This document shows positions 55,899-64,000 of a stretch of 64,000 nucleotides of DNA, one piece after another. Every line of letters begins with the position of its first letter. Within the stretch, counting starts at the first letter, position 1. Position numbers and translations under genes: made by a program. The stretch spans positions 372,001 through 436,000 of the forward strand of contig OZ220686.1 of assembly GCA_965116435.1 (NCBI GenBank), in the 5' to 3' direction. This stretch comes from VXPQ01 sp965116435 (GTDB taxonomy: Bacteria; Bacteroidota; Rhodothermia; Rhodothermales; VXPQ01). The notes under the pieces are model-generated. The model saw nothing but the letters and a program-made list of their open reading frames with translations, ran no database searches and was not told the DNA's origin.

Positions 55899-57176
55899 TC
55901 AGGCCCGGATGTGTCCTTTCCCTACGCCGATCCATTTGTAACTGGTGAGTTCTTCCAGGCCCATGGGACCGCGGGCATGCAATTTTTGCGTGCTGACGGC
56001 AACTTCGGCGCCCAGGCCGAACTGTCCGCCGTCCGAAAACCGCGTACTGGCGTTTACGAACACCGCCGCCGAGTCGATACGGTCGACGAAGGCGTTTGCG
56101 CGTTCCCAGTCGTTGGTCAGAATGCTGTCTGAGTGGGCCGTTCCGTGGCGTTGTATATGTTCGATGGCGTCGTCCACGCCGTCCACGATGCGGACGCCGA
56201 GGGTAAGCGACAGCCATTCCTGATCGAAGTCGTCGGGGCCGGCGGCTTCGCATGCAAGATCGCCGGCCTGCTTGAGCATGCGCAGCGCGTCGGGGTCGGC
56301 CCGGAAGGCGACGCCGCATGCATGCAGGCGCTGCGCAAGGGACGGCAGGAAGGCGTGGGCGATGTTGCGGTGTACGAGCAGCGTGTCCAGTGCGTTGCAT
56401 ACGCTCGGGCGCTGCACCTTGGCGTTTTCCACGATGGCCTCGGCCTGGTCCAGGTCCGCCGATTCGTCTACGAAAATGTGGCACACGCCCATTCCGCCCG
56501 TAATCACGGGGATCGTGCTTTTTTCCAGGCACAGCCGGTGCAGGCCCGCCCCGCCCCGCGGCACGATCATATCGACGTACTTGTCCAGTCGCAGCAATTG
56601 CTCGACGAGGGCGCGGTCGGGGTCGTCTATGTATTGCGCGGCGTCGGGGGGGATCCCTGTTCGTTCCAGTGCGCTCCGGATGGCTGCGACGAGGGCCCGG
56701 TTGCTTCGAAGGGTTTCCTTGCCGCCGCGCAGGATCACCGCGTTGCTCGTTTTCAGGCACAGCGAGGCAATGTCGATGGTGACGTTGGGGCGGGCTTCGT
56801 AGATAACGCCTACGACGCCGAGCGGTATCCGGCGCTTGAGGAGCCGCATCCCGTTCGGAAGCATGCGGCTTCCAAATTCGACGCCAACCGGGTCCGGCAG
56901 GTCGATTACGGAACGGACGTCGCTCGCCAGCGCGCCAAGGCGTTGTTCGTCGAGCAGCAGGCGGTCCAGGAGCGCCTCGGACAACCCGGCCTTCCGCCCG
57001 TCCTGTATATCCAGCGCATTTTCCTGGAGAATCGTGGCCGAAGCGGATTCCAGTTCGTCGGCGATGGCGGCCAGCGCATTGTTTTTCGCCTCCGTGCTCA
57101 GGGTCGCCAGCGTACGGCTGGCCGCGCGGGCCCGCTCCCCCATGGTCTGCATGGAAATGGTTTCTTCGACAAGCAT
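55899..57176 (-). CDS. proA: Gamma-glutamyl phosphate reductase
   Basis: NADPH-dependent second step of proline synthesis, an aldehyde-dehydrogenase-fold enzyme. A-R-P-N-V-T-I-D-I-A, G-G-K-E-T, I-V-P-R-G-G-A-G-L-H, and the catalytic Cys in P-S-V-C-N-A-L-D-T-L-L. ATG 57176 gives 425 residues; the frame continues to a TTG at 57230, which is less likely. It follows proB. Confidence 0.95.
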   Translation of the reverse strand: MLVEETISMQTMGERARAASRTLATLSTEAKNNALAAIADELESASATILQENALDIQDGRKAGLSEALLDRLLLDEQRLGALASDVRSVIDLPDPVGVEFGSRMLPNGMRLLKRRIPLGVVGVIYEARPNVTIDIASLCLKTSNAVILRGGKETLRSNRALVAAIRSALERTGIPPDAAQYIDDPDRALVEQLLRLDKYVDMIVPRGGAGLHRLCLEKSTIPVITGGMGVCHIFVDESADLDQAEAIVENAKVQRPSVCNALDTLLVHRNIAHAFLPSLAQRLHACGVAFRADPDALRMLKQAGDLACEAAGPDDFDQEWLSLTLGVRIVDGVDDAIEHIQRHGTAHSDSILTNDWERANAFVDRIDSAAVFVNASTRFSDGGQFGLGAEVAVSTQKLHARGPMGLEELTSYKWIGVGKGHIRA

Positions 57177-57247
57177 GGATTCGTTCAAGGTGATGGTGCA
57201 GCAGGCGGACAGGCTCGCCCGCGCGCCCAAGCAAGGTCAAATCAAGG

Positions 57248-58354
57248 TCAGATCAGAATCAGGTCGTCGCGGTGCACGACGACAGGGCCGTAGGCGTATC
57301 CCAGCGTTTCATGGATGGAATCGGATTGCAGGCCCCGGATGCGTTCCACGTCGTCGCTGTTGTACCGCGCGATGCCGCGCCCGAGGTTCGTTTGGTCGGC
57401 AGCCGCAATCTTCACCACATCGCCCCGCTCGAACGATCCGTCTACGCGAATGATTCCTGCAGGCAACAGGCTGCCCCCGCCATTGGTCAACGCCGCGGCG
57501 GCGCCCTCGTCGATCGCCACCGCCCCGGATGCGCCCGCCCCGCCCAGTATCCACCGCTTGCGATTTTCGACCGGAACGTCGCAGGCCGGGAAGCGGGTGC
57601 CGATCTGTTCGCCCGCCGCGATGCGCACAATCGCGTTCGGCGCATCGCCCGCCGCAATCACGACATGGGCCCCGGCGCGGCGGGCCATATCGGCGGCGTC
57701 CAGTTTCGTTTTCATGCCGCCGACGCCCAGCCCGGATTTGCTTTCGCCGGCGATGGCCTGTACGTCGGCGTCGATATGCCGCACCTCTGCAATGAGTTCG
57801 GCTTCCGGGTCAGTGCGGGGATCCGCCGTGAACAGGCCTTGCTGGTCGCTCAGGAGAATCAGCAAATCCGCCTCGGCAAGCAGTACGCACAATGCGGACA
57901 AATTATCATTGTCTCCCACCCGAATCTCGGCGGTGGCTACGGCGTCGTTCTCGTTGATCACCGGAACAATGCGATGCGCAAGCAACGTACGCAACGTATC
58001 GCGGGCGTTCAGAAAGCGTCGCCGATCCTCCACGGCGGCCCGCGTCAGGAGCATTTGCCCGACATGGATATTGAACCGGTCGAAAAGTTGCGCCCAGATT
58101 TCCATGAGCCTGCTTTGCCCTACCGCCGCCAGCATTTGTTTTTCGGCCAGCGAATCGGGCTGCCGGGTCATGCGAAGCCGCTCGTTTCCGGCAGCGATAG
58201 CGCCCGAAGTGCATACGATAAGGTCGTGCCCTTCCCGATGGATTGCGGCGCATTGCCGAACAATTTCAAGCATACGGCCGCGATCGAGCTTTCGGGTGCC
58301 CCCCGTAAGCACGCTGGTTCCTATTTTAACTACGATACGCCGCCTCATGTGCAT
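57248..58354 (-). CDS. proB: Glutamate 5-kinase
   Basis: Phosphorylates glutamate, the proline-feedback-controlled first step. Amino-acid kinase domain (V-V-K-I-G-T-S-V-L-T, N-E-N-D-A-V-A, G-V-G-G-M-K-T-K) followed by a C-terminal PUA domain (D-E-G-A-A-A-A-L-T-N-G-G-S-L-L). 368 residues from ATG 58354. proB and proA are adjacent and cotranscribed; the tRNA-Leu gene lies 52 bases upstream on the same strand. Confidence 0.95.
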   Translation of the reverse strand: MHMRRRIVVKIGTSVLTGGTRKLDRGRMLEIVRQCAAIHREGHDLIVCTSGAIAAGNERLRMTRQPDSLAEKQMLAAVGQSRLMEIWAQLFDRFNIHVGQMLLTRAAVEDRRRFLNARDTLRTLLAHRIVPVINENDAVATAEIRVGDNDNLSALCVLLAEADLLILLSDQQGLFTADPRTDPEAELIAEVRHIDADVQAIAGESKSGLGVGGMKTKLDAADMARRAGAHVVIAAGDAPNAIVRIAAGEQIGTRFPACDVPVENRKRWILGGAGASGAVAIDEGAAAALTNGGGSLLPAGIIRVDGSFERGDVVKIAAADQTNLGRGIARYNSDDVERIRGLQSDSIHETLGYAYGPVVVHRDDLILI

Positions 58355-58406
58355 GCTGCCGGACGGTGCGCCGCCCGATGGATAGGCATGGGATACTGTG
58401 ATTCGT

Positions 58407-58490
58407 ACCGGGAGCGGGATTCGAACCCGCACGGAGCATCTGCTCCAACGGATTTTAAGTCCGTTGCGTCTACCGTTCCGCCATCCCGGC
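58407..58490 (-). tRNA. tRNA-Leu (anticodon UAA)
   Basis: 84 bases from GCCGGGATGGCGGAA to CCCGGTA, with a seven-base acceptor stem (one G-U pair), D stem, anticodon loop CTTAAAA (UAA), a long variable arm as in class II tRNAs, and T loop GGGTTCGAATCC. CCA is not encoded. Confidence 0.97.
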
Positions 58491-58623
58491 TGCAGAGTAT
58501 GCAGAATGTGTCGTCAAGATTGCGCTAATCAGGATCGAGACAGGGCCTTGTCGCGTCCAATCTTCTAAAATTACGGAAAAATCCGGCGTGCTATGCGCCC
58601 GGAACGTCGTCTCTTCGCTTCGC

Positions 58624-59580
58624 ATGTTGATTTCTTTTTTTCTTTTTCCGCTGGGGCTTGTCCTGGTTTATTTCGGCGCCGACTGGTTGCTGAAGGGCGC
58701 CGCCGGACTGGTGCGGGAGTATAGCGTGCATCCGCTCGTGATCGGCGCGACCGTGGTGGCGTTCGGCACCTCCATGCCCGAGTTCGTATTCAACCTGTTC
58801 GCCGCCGTTTCCCGGGAAGACGGGCTGGCGCTGGGGAATATAACCGGTTCGAACATTTGTAACATGGCCCTGGTGCTGGGGACAAGCGGCCTGGTGCTCC
58901 CGCTCGTTGCGGTGCGCGAAGTGCTCACGAAGGGCTACCCCGCCATGATGCTTGTGCTGGGCGTTTTTTACCTGACGGCGCTGGACGGCGCGATCGGGCG
59001 GGTCGATGGCGCGGCGCTCGTGGGGATGTTGATCGTGTTCATTGTGCTGATTGCGCGACAAGGCGGGTACGGCGTTGGCGCGTACGCATCGGAGGCGGCG
59101 CTTGCGGACGCGGCGGCTTCCGGAGAATCTCCGGGCCGGAAATGGATCCTCCTGCTTCTGGGGGCCGGCGCCCTTGCAGGCGGTTCCTGGGCCATGGTGG
59201 ACGCGGCGGTGGCTATGGCCGCCCTCCTCAGCATTTCTCCCGCTATCGTCGGGCTGACCGTCGTTGCGTTCGGCACCAGTTTGCCCGAACTGGCTACGTC
59301 TGTAGTGGGCGCGCTCAAGGGGCAAGCCGAACTTTCCATAGGCAATGTGCTGGGCAGCAATATTCTGAATGTGTTGTTCGTGGTGGGGCCGATTTCCCTG
59401 TTCCACCCCTTGCAGGTGGAGGCAGATCTGTTGACGCAGCAGTTTCCGGTCATGCTTGCGTTCGGCCTGGCGCTGCTTCCGGTTTTCTGGTTCCGGAAGC
59501 GGGTCGGACGCCGGGAAGGGGCCCTGCTTCTCGGCGGTTTTTTCGTCTGGCTTGCCTGGTCGATTATGCCCTATCTTTAG
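58624..59580 (+). CDS. Sodium/calcium exchanger family protein (CaxA/YrbG-like)
   Basis: Ten-helix inner-membrane cation exchanger built of two repeated halves. The alpha-repeats are V-V-A-F-G-T-S-M-P-E-F with N-I-T-G-S-N-I-C-N and V-V-A-F-G-T-S-L-P-E-L with N-V-L-G-S-N-I-L-N; their acidic and Asn residues bind the ion. 318 residues from ATG 58624. It probably extrudes calcium using sodium or protons; the counter-ion is unknown. Confidence 0.94.
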   Translation: MLISFFLFPLGLVLVYFGADWLLKGAAGLVREYSVHPLVIGATVVAFGTSMPEFVFNLFAAVSREDGLALGNITGSNICNMALVLGTSGLVLPLVAVREVLTKGYPAMMLVLGVFYLTALDGAIGRVDGAALVGMLIVFIVLIARQGGYGVGAYASEAALADAAASGESPGRKWILLLLGAGALAGGSWAMVDAAVAMAALLSISPAIVGLTVVAFGTSLPELATSVVGALKGQAELSIGNVLGSNILNVLFVVGPISLFHPLQVEADLLTQQFPVMLAFGLALLPVFWFRKRVGRREGALLLGGFFVWLAWSIMPYL

Positions 59581-59626
59581 GATGCACATATCGTATGTAT
59601 AGATGTAGCCCCTTTCCCCGCGCGGC

Positions 59627-61792
59627 ATGTCTTTTTCCCTCGGCATGAATCCATGGCTGCTTGCGGCGTCTCTGCTTGGCGCGGGCGCCGCCGCCGTATG
59701 GTTCTATCGCCATACGACCCCCGCATTGTCGCGGGGCAAACGGGTTGCGCTTGGGACGCTGCGGTTTGGCGCGCTCTTTTTTATCCTGCTGCTCCTGCTT
59801 GATCCCGTGCTGCGCAGGGTGCAGCAGGAGGAAAAGGAACCGGTGGTTGCGGTGCTCCTCGACGACAGCGCCAGCGTCCGCCTTGCGTCCGCCTCGGATA
59901 CGTCCCTGGCCGGGGCGCAAGCACGCATTCAGGACTTGCTTCGGCATACGCCGCCCGCGATGCAGGAGGGACAGGTGCGGTACGTGCGTTTCGGGGCAGA
60001 CCTCGAAGAGACGTCCTTTTCCCGTTTCGACCCGGACTCGCTTGGGCTCGATGCGTTTCGGACCAATATTGCGCAGGCGCTGATTTCCGCCGGGGAGCGC
60101 TGGCGGGAGGATAATTTGCGCGCCGTAGTGCTTGTGTCCGACGGCCGGTACAACACGGGCCGGAATCCGCTGTATGTATCCGAACGCTATCCGGCGCCCG
60201 TGTTTACGGCGATTGCAGGCGACACCTTGCGGCGGCAGGACATTCGCATCCAGCGCGTGCTTACCAACGAAGTGGCCTATGCCGGGGCCGAGCTTCCTGT
60301 CGAAGTGGGCATTCGGGCGGATGGCCTGGGCGGGCGCGAGGTTACCGTATCGCTGGCGGAAAACGGACAAACCATCGCGTCCCGCACCCTCGAAATTCCC
60401 CCGGGAAATACGGAAATCGTTGCAGAACTGTCCGTAACCCCTCCATCGGAAGGATTGCGGCGCTACACGGTCGCCGTGACGGAACTGCCGGAAGAAGTCA
60501 CGCACCGAAATAACCGGGAATCGCTGGCGGTGCGCGTACTTTCTTCGAGGCGCCGCATTCTGTTTGTGGCTGCCGCGCCCGGCCCGGACGTAGCGGCTGT
60601 CCGAAGGGCCCTTGCGCGGAACGAAGCCTTCGAAACGGTTTCGTTCGTCCAGAAAAGCGCGGACGCGTTCTACGAGGGCGCATTTCCGGGTTCGCTTGCA
60701 GACGTTGACGTCATCGTGCTGGCCGGGTATCCCGGACGGGTTGCCAACGAAACGATCGTGCGCCGCATAGACGAGGCGGCCCGCGAAGGGGTTCCCCTGT
60801 TGTTCCTGCTTGCGTCCGGCGCCTCCATAGCCCAGTCGGGCTTGTTGTCCGAGGAGGCGCTTCCGGTCCGGGCCGTTCGCATTCGGGAGGATTTTATAGA
60901 GGCTACGCTCCACGCCACGCTGGCGGGGAACCGCCATCCGATCTTGCGTATCCCCGGCGCCGAGCCGGAGGCATGGCGCGCGTTGCCCCCGCTGGAATAC
61001 AGCCGCACCCAATGGGCGCCTGCTTCCGACGCCGAGGTGCTGGCCACGGCGTCGGTGCGCGGCGTCGATCTGCCGGAACCGTTGCTGGTCGTTCGCCGAC
61101 GCGCACAGCATCGCAGCGCCGCCTTGCTGGCCGCGGGTACGTGGCGATGGCAGAACCTTCCGGAGGACCTCGCGGCGTACGAATCCTTGCAGGAAGCCTT
61201 CTTCGCGAATATCGTTCAGTGGCTCACGGCGCTGGAAGACAACCGGCCTGTCCGCATTGGGCCTGTTCGGGATGTTTTCGGCGGCGGGGAAGCGGTGCAA
61301 TTTTCGGGACAGGCGTACGACGAAAGCTTCCAGCCCGTATCGGACGCGTCCGTGGAAATCACGCTCGTGTCGCCCGACGGCGCAGAGTTCCCCTATCTTA
61401 TGCGGGGCATCGGAAACGGCCGGTATGCGCTGGACGCCGGGTCCTTGCCCGAGGGGACGTACTCCTGGACCGCCACGGCCTCTCGTGGGGACAAGGTCCT
61501 CGGATCGGACCGGGGGACGTTTGCGGTGGGTTCCCTGACGCTGGAATATCGGGAGCCGGGCGCGGACGCCGTCCTGATGCGCCAGATTGCGCAACGCTCC
61601 GGGGGCGTGGCGCTGGATCCGAACCGCCCCGAGGTGTTTACAGCCGCGTTGTCCGCCTCGCTGGAAGGCGCTGTCCATACGATATCCCGAACGACCGAAG
61701 AAGATGTGCGGACGCATTTTGCGTTTTTGCTGCTTGTCATTGCGCTATTGTCCGCGGAGTGGTTTTTGCGTAAACGCAGCGGAATGGTGTGA
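59627..61792 (+). CDS. Membrane protein with VWA-like and glutamine-amidotransferase-like domains
   Basis: Unassigned membrane protein of a type common in Bacteroidota-like genomes. Two N-terminal helices are followed by a VWA-like domain with the metal-site pattern D-D-S-A-S. Two Ig-like beta segments with R-V-L-T-N-E-V-A-Y follow. A domain starting R-R-I-L-F-V-A-A-A-P-G-P-D has the look of a class I glutamine-amidotransferase fold but no clear catalytic triad. The C-terminus is one more helix (H-F-A-F-L-L-L-V-I-A-L-L) with a short basic tail. 721 residues. Its stop overlaps a possible GTG start of the M20 gene. A role in envelope or Bat-like functions is inference. Confidence 0.8.
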   Translation: MSFSLGMNPWLLAASLLGAGAAAVWFYRHTTPALSRGKRVALGTLRFGALFFILLLLLDPVLRRVQQEEKEPVVAVLLDDSASVRLASASDTSLAGAQARIQDLLRHTPPAMQEGQVRYVRFGADLEETSFSRFDPDSLGLDAFRTNIAQALISAGERWREDNLRAVVLVSDGRYNTGRNPLYVSERYPAPVFTAIAGDTLRRQDIRIQRVLTNEVAYAGAELPVEVGIRADGLGGREVTVSLAENGQTIASRTLEIPPGNTEIVAELSVTPPSEGLRRYTVAVTELPEEVTHRNNRESLAVRVLSSRRRILFVAAAPGPDVAAVRRALARNEAFETVSFVQKSADAFYEGAFPGSLADVDVIVLAGYPGRVANETIVRRIDEAAREGVPLLFLLASGASIAQSGLLSEEALPVRAVRIREDFIEATLHATLAGNRHPILRIPGAEPEAWRALPPLEYSRTQWAPASDAEVLATASVRGVDLPEPLLVVRRRAQHRSAALLAAGTWRWQNLPEDLAAYESLQEAFFANIVQWLTALEDNRPVRIGPVRDVFGGGEAVQFSGQAYDESFQPVSDASVEITLVSPDGAEFPYLMRGIGNGRYALDAGSLPEGTYSWTATASRGDKVLGSDRGTFAVGSLTLEYREPGADAVLMRQIAQRSGGVALDPNRPEVFTAALSASLEGAVHTISRTTEEDVRTHFAFLLLVIALLSAEWFLRKRSGMV

Positions 61793-63039
61793 AACCGATG
61801 CGCGTCATAACAGACATTCCTTCCCTGAACGAACCTGCCGGAGCGCCGGGAAGCGGCGTGCTGTCGGGAGCATTCGCCGCGTTGCTGCGCGACATACGGC
61901 GCCGGATTCATCGCCATCCCGAACCGGGTTTCAAGGAGCGTCGCACCAGCGCCTTGGTACGCGACGTGCTGGAACGGCATGGCCTGATCGTGACGGGGCC
62001 GCTTGCGACCACCGGTCTCTACACGGATATTCGAGGCGCAGAGGACGGCCCGACCCTTGCCTACCGGGCAGATATGGACGCCTTGCCCATTCAGGACGCC
62101 AAGTCCGTGGAGTATGCTTCGGAACGACCGGGGTTTGCGCACCTGTGCGGACACGACGCCCATACGGCGGTCGGGATTGGCGTAGCGCTTGTCCTGCATC
62201 GCAACCGGGAGCGCCTGCCGGGTACGGTGCGCGTGCTGTTCCAGCCGGACGAAGAAGGCGCTCCCGGGGGCGCCGTAGATATGATCCGGGACGGCGTGCT
62301 GGACGGGGTGCAAAGTATCTACGCCATCCATGTGGACCCCACATTGCCCACAGGCGCGTACGGCGTGCAGGACGGCCCGATTACGTCGTCCACGGACCGT
62401 TTTCGCATTGCGGTCCAGGCGCCCGGCACCGGACATTCGGCGCGGCCCCACGAGGCTGTGGATACCGTCTGGGTGGCCAGCCAGATTGCGCAGGCGCTCT
62501 ATCACCTCACGGGGCGTTTTTCGGATGCACGCAAGGCATCGGTCCTGACCATTTGCCGGTTCCATGCGGGGGAGGCGGACAATGTGATTCCGGACCAGGC
62601 GGAACTGGGCGGCACGATTCGCACGACGGACCGCGGCGAACGCACGGCGATTCGGCAACGCGTCGAGCGGATGGCCCAGGAGATAGCCCGGTTGCACGGG
62701 GCCTCGGCGGACGTAGACCTCTTGCCCGGAGCGCCCGCCGTGCGCAACGACGCCTGCCTTGCCCGCCACATCGCCTCCGTGATCCGGTCGTGCTACGGGG
62801 AGGACGCCGTCTTGCCGATTCCCCTCCCCAGCATGGGTTCGGAGGATTTCGGGCACTACCTCGAAAAAATACCGGGGCTGTTGCTTCGGACGGGCACATG
62901 TTCTGGCCCGGACACGGCCTGGCCCTTGCACAACGCCCGCTTCGACATCGACGAAGGCGCCCTCGCGCCCACCGCCCTGCTCATGGCCCGGACCCTGTGC
63001 GCACAGCTGGATCAGGGCCTGGATCCGACCGCTGCCTGA
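61789..63039 (+). CDS. M20 family amidohydrolase (N-acyl-amino-acid type)
   Basis: Zinc amidohydrolase releasing amino acids from N-acyl or amide conjugates. R-R-I-H-R-H-P-E-P-G-F near the start, R-A-D-M-D-A-L-P-I, the metal-binding G-H-D-A-H-T-A, Q-P-D-E-E-G, and M-G-S-E-D-F at the end are the standard landmarks. The start is either GTG 61789, overlapping the previous stop, or ATG 61798. 413-416 residues. Probably cotranscribed with the upstream membrane protein. Confidence 0.94.
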   Translation: MKPMRVITDIPSLNEPAGAPGSGVLSGAFAALLRDIRRRIHRHPEPGFKERRTSALVRDVLERHGLIVTGPLATTGLYTDIRGAEDGPTLAYRADMDALPIQDAKSVEYASERPGFAHLCGHDAHTAVGIGVALVLHRNRERLPGTVRVLFQPDEEGAPGGAVDMIRDGVLDGVQSIYAIHVDPTLPTGAYGVQDGPITSSTDRFRIAVQAPGTGHSARPHEAVDTVWVASQIAQALYHLTGRFSDARKASVLTICRFHAGEADNVIPDQAELGGTIRTTDRGERTAIRQRVERMAQEIARLHGASADVDLLPGAPAVRNDACLARHIASVIRSCYGEDAVLPIPLPSMGSEDFGHYLEKIPGLLLRTGTCSGPDTAWPLHNARFDIDEGALAPTALLMARTLCAQLDQGLDPTAA

Positions 63040-63090
63040 TCCCCCTTTTTGCACTGCGAGAAACGGCCTTCGGGGCGTCGCCTAAATAAG

Positions 63091-63351
63091 TTAAGGATGC
63101 ACTGATCAAATCCACTGCGATCAGCGCTTCACGTACACAAGCAACGTTTGTAATGATTCCATCGTTAAAATCAGCAAAAAACACGGCGATTCACAGAATC
63201 GTGGACGTGAAGCGCCCTTCGGGAGGCATCGAGGAGCGCGCTGGCTGCGTCATTCCTCATTACGTGGGGCCTACCACGCTGCTTCGTCATTCCTTGCCAG
63301 CCCACTCCTCAATGCCTCTGATCTTTGCGGACTTAATCAGAGCATCCTTAA
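63091..63351. mobile_element. 261-bp non-autonomous inverted-repeat (MITE-like) element
   Basis: Ends TTAAGGATGCACTGATCAAA and, read on the other strand, TTAAGGATGCTCTGATTAAG form imperfect inverted repeats of about 34 bases. Inside the left half, GCGCTTCACGT pairs with ACGTGAAGCGC about 80 bases away, so the left half can form a large hairpin. It holds no transposase. A partial copy lies at 5141 and terminal fragments at 32183, 45439 and 48341. The terminal TTAA may include the target site. Elements of this build usually move with a transposase supplied elsewhere; that is inference. Confidence 0.7.
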
Positions 63352-63367
63352 GTCGGAAATTTCGCCG

Positions 63368-63382
63368 CCTAAATTATTTAGG
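63368..63382. other. Short perfect palindrome after the element
   Basis: CCTAAA-TTA-TTTAGG. A similar TTTAGG/CCTAAA palindrome occurs at 10311. With no T run it is not a clear terminator. The rest of 63352-63551 holds A- and T-rich segments that must contain the promoter of the following gene, but no confident boxes. Confidence 0.35.
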
Positions 63383-63551
63383 TATCTGGTATGTAGGTCT
63401 CATGCGCCCGGTTTTTTTGCGATATCAGGAGGATGCGCTGACGGGCTCCTCGCGCCCGCGATTCCGAAAAAAAATTTTCCAAAAAGGTTATGCGGTCCGC
63501 ATTGGCGTGTCTTAAGGGGGACAATTGCAATTTTTCCCGCCTTCTGGTCCC

Positions 63552-64000
63552 ATGCGTGTCCCGGTCTTCGTTTTCGCTTCCCTCCTGCTGGCGGTGGGCC
63601 TCTGCCCGCCCTGCGCCCCTGCCCAGTCTTTTCGGTCCGCGTCCGGCGCGGACCGCGCACAGGGCGTTTCAACAGATATTTCGATGGACATGTCGAAGGT
63701 CCTGTCGAATAAAAATCACGGGCCGTACCTGCCGACGCACGTTTCCACGCCCCCCCAGTCCAGAAAAATCCCCACCAGGAAAATCGGCGCCGGGGATATC
63801 GTGATCAACGAGGCGTATCCACGCCCCCTTCCTTCGGGATCGGAGTTTATCGAATTGTTCAATCGGAGTACGGCCACGTTCGATCTTCGGGAATTGACGA
63901 TCCGGGATGCGTCGTCCGCCCCGCTCCCCCTTTCCGAAGCATCGGCGCCGTTCCCGCCCGGAGCCTACCGGGTGATCGCGGCGGACGGCATGGCCTTTTC
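63552..64000 (+). CDS. Secreted lamin-tail-domain protein (N-terminal part; runs off the right edge)
   Basis: From ATG 63552 the frame is open to the window end (149 complete codons). A signal peptide (MRVPVFVFASLLLAVGLC, then P-P-C-A-P-A-Q) is followed by a polar linker and a lamin-tail-like domain with I-V-I-N-E-A-Y-P-R-P, G-S-E-F-I-E-L-F-N-R-S and L-R-E-L-T-I-R-D. Such domains occur in large secreted or surface proteins of Bacteroidota-like bacteria, often with a type IX sorting tail; that end is outside the window. Confidence 0.85.
   Translation, partial: MRVPVFVFASLLLAVGLCPPCAPAQSFRSASGADRAQGVSTDISMDMSKVLSNKNHGPYLPTHVSTPPQSRKIPTRKIGAGDIVINEAYPRPLPSGSEFIELFNRSTATFDLRELTIRDASSAPLPLSEASAPFPPGAYRVIAADGMAF

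Overview
The window is a piece of a high-GC bacterial chromosome that most resembles a member of the Rhodothermota/Rhodothermales (Bacteroidota-related). The basis is a secreted protein ending in a type IX secretion sorting tail with the core N-Y-P-N-P-F-N-P-S-T, a lipoprotein metalloprotease of the DUF5117/DUF4953 type, a lamin-tail surface protein, long low-complexity extensions on S1, IF2 and PNPase, and gene order. Species assignment is inference. Nearly all of the window is dense housekeeping coding sequence, with few intergenic spaces over 300 bases.

Region by region. 1-5.3 kb is the accessory part: two paralogous Calx-beta surface proteins on the minus strand, one running off the left edge, with a DNA-alkylation-repair gene between them and a broken sorting-tail fragment. 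Both start at an ATG with a Shine-Dalgarno sequence. That start is followed by a long G tract (11 G in one copy, 13 G in the other) and only then by the signal peptide and repeats. The 11-G copy is in frame and the 13-G copy is out of frame, which is the structure of a phase-variable pair. 5.3-20.4 kb: copper ATPase, lipoprotein metalloprotease, M24 peptidase, guaB, rluB-like, scpB/scpA, epimerase, M16 peptidase, pnp, rpsO. 20.5-27.6 kb: ribF, truB, rbfA, infB, nusA, rimP, which with rpsO and pnp form one long minus-strand translation/transcription operon headed by two tandem intrinsic terminators. 27.8-30.5 kb: nadB and prfB, the latter with its programmed +1 frameshift. 30.8-38.8 kb: an aminotransferase, an aldehyde dehydrogenase, and a propionate/methylmalonyl module (MeaB plus a fused MutA-MutB mutase) followed by an RNA methyltransferase. 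38.9-43.3 kb: cmk, rpsA, purC. 43.3-48.3 kb: moaE/moaD, a LolC-like permease, a P5C dehydrogenase and a DapB-like oxidoreductase. 48.4-52.3 kb: thiE facing the hemA-hemC-hemD operon. 52.4-58.5 kb: M24 and M3 peptidases, OsmC-like protein, proB-proA and a tRNA-Leu(UAA). 58.6-64 kb: cation exchanger, VWA-like membrane protein, M20 amidohydrolase, a 261-bp inverted-repeat element, and the start of a lamin-tail secreted protein.

A family of short elements with ends related to GGATGC(A/T)CTGAT recurs in intergenic spaces (5.14, 32.18, 45.44, 48.34 and 63.09 kb). The strongest candidates for follow-up are the phase-variable Calx-beta pair, the MutA-MutB fusion, three 22-bp direct repeats upstream of prfB, and the short inverted-repeat elements.
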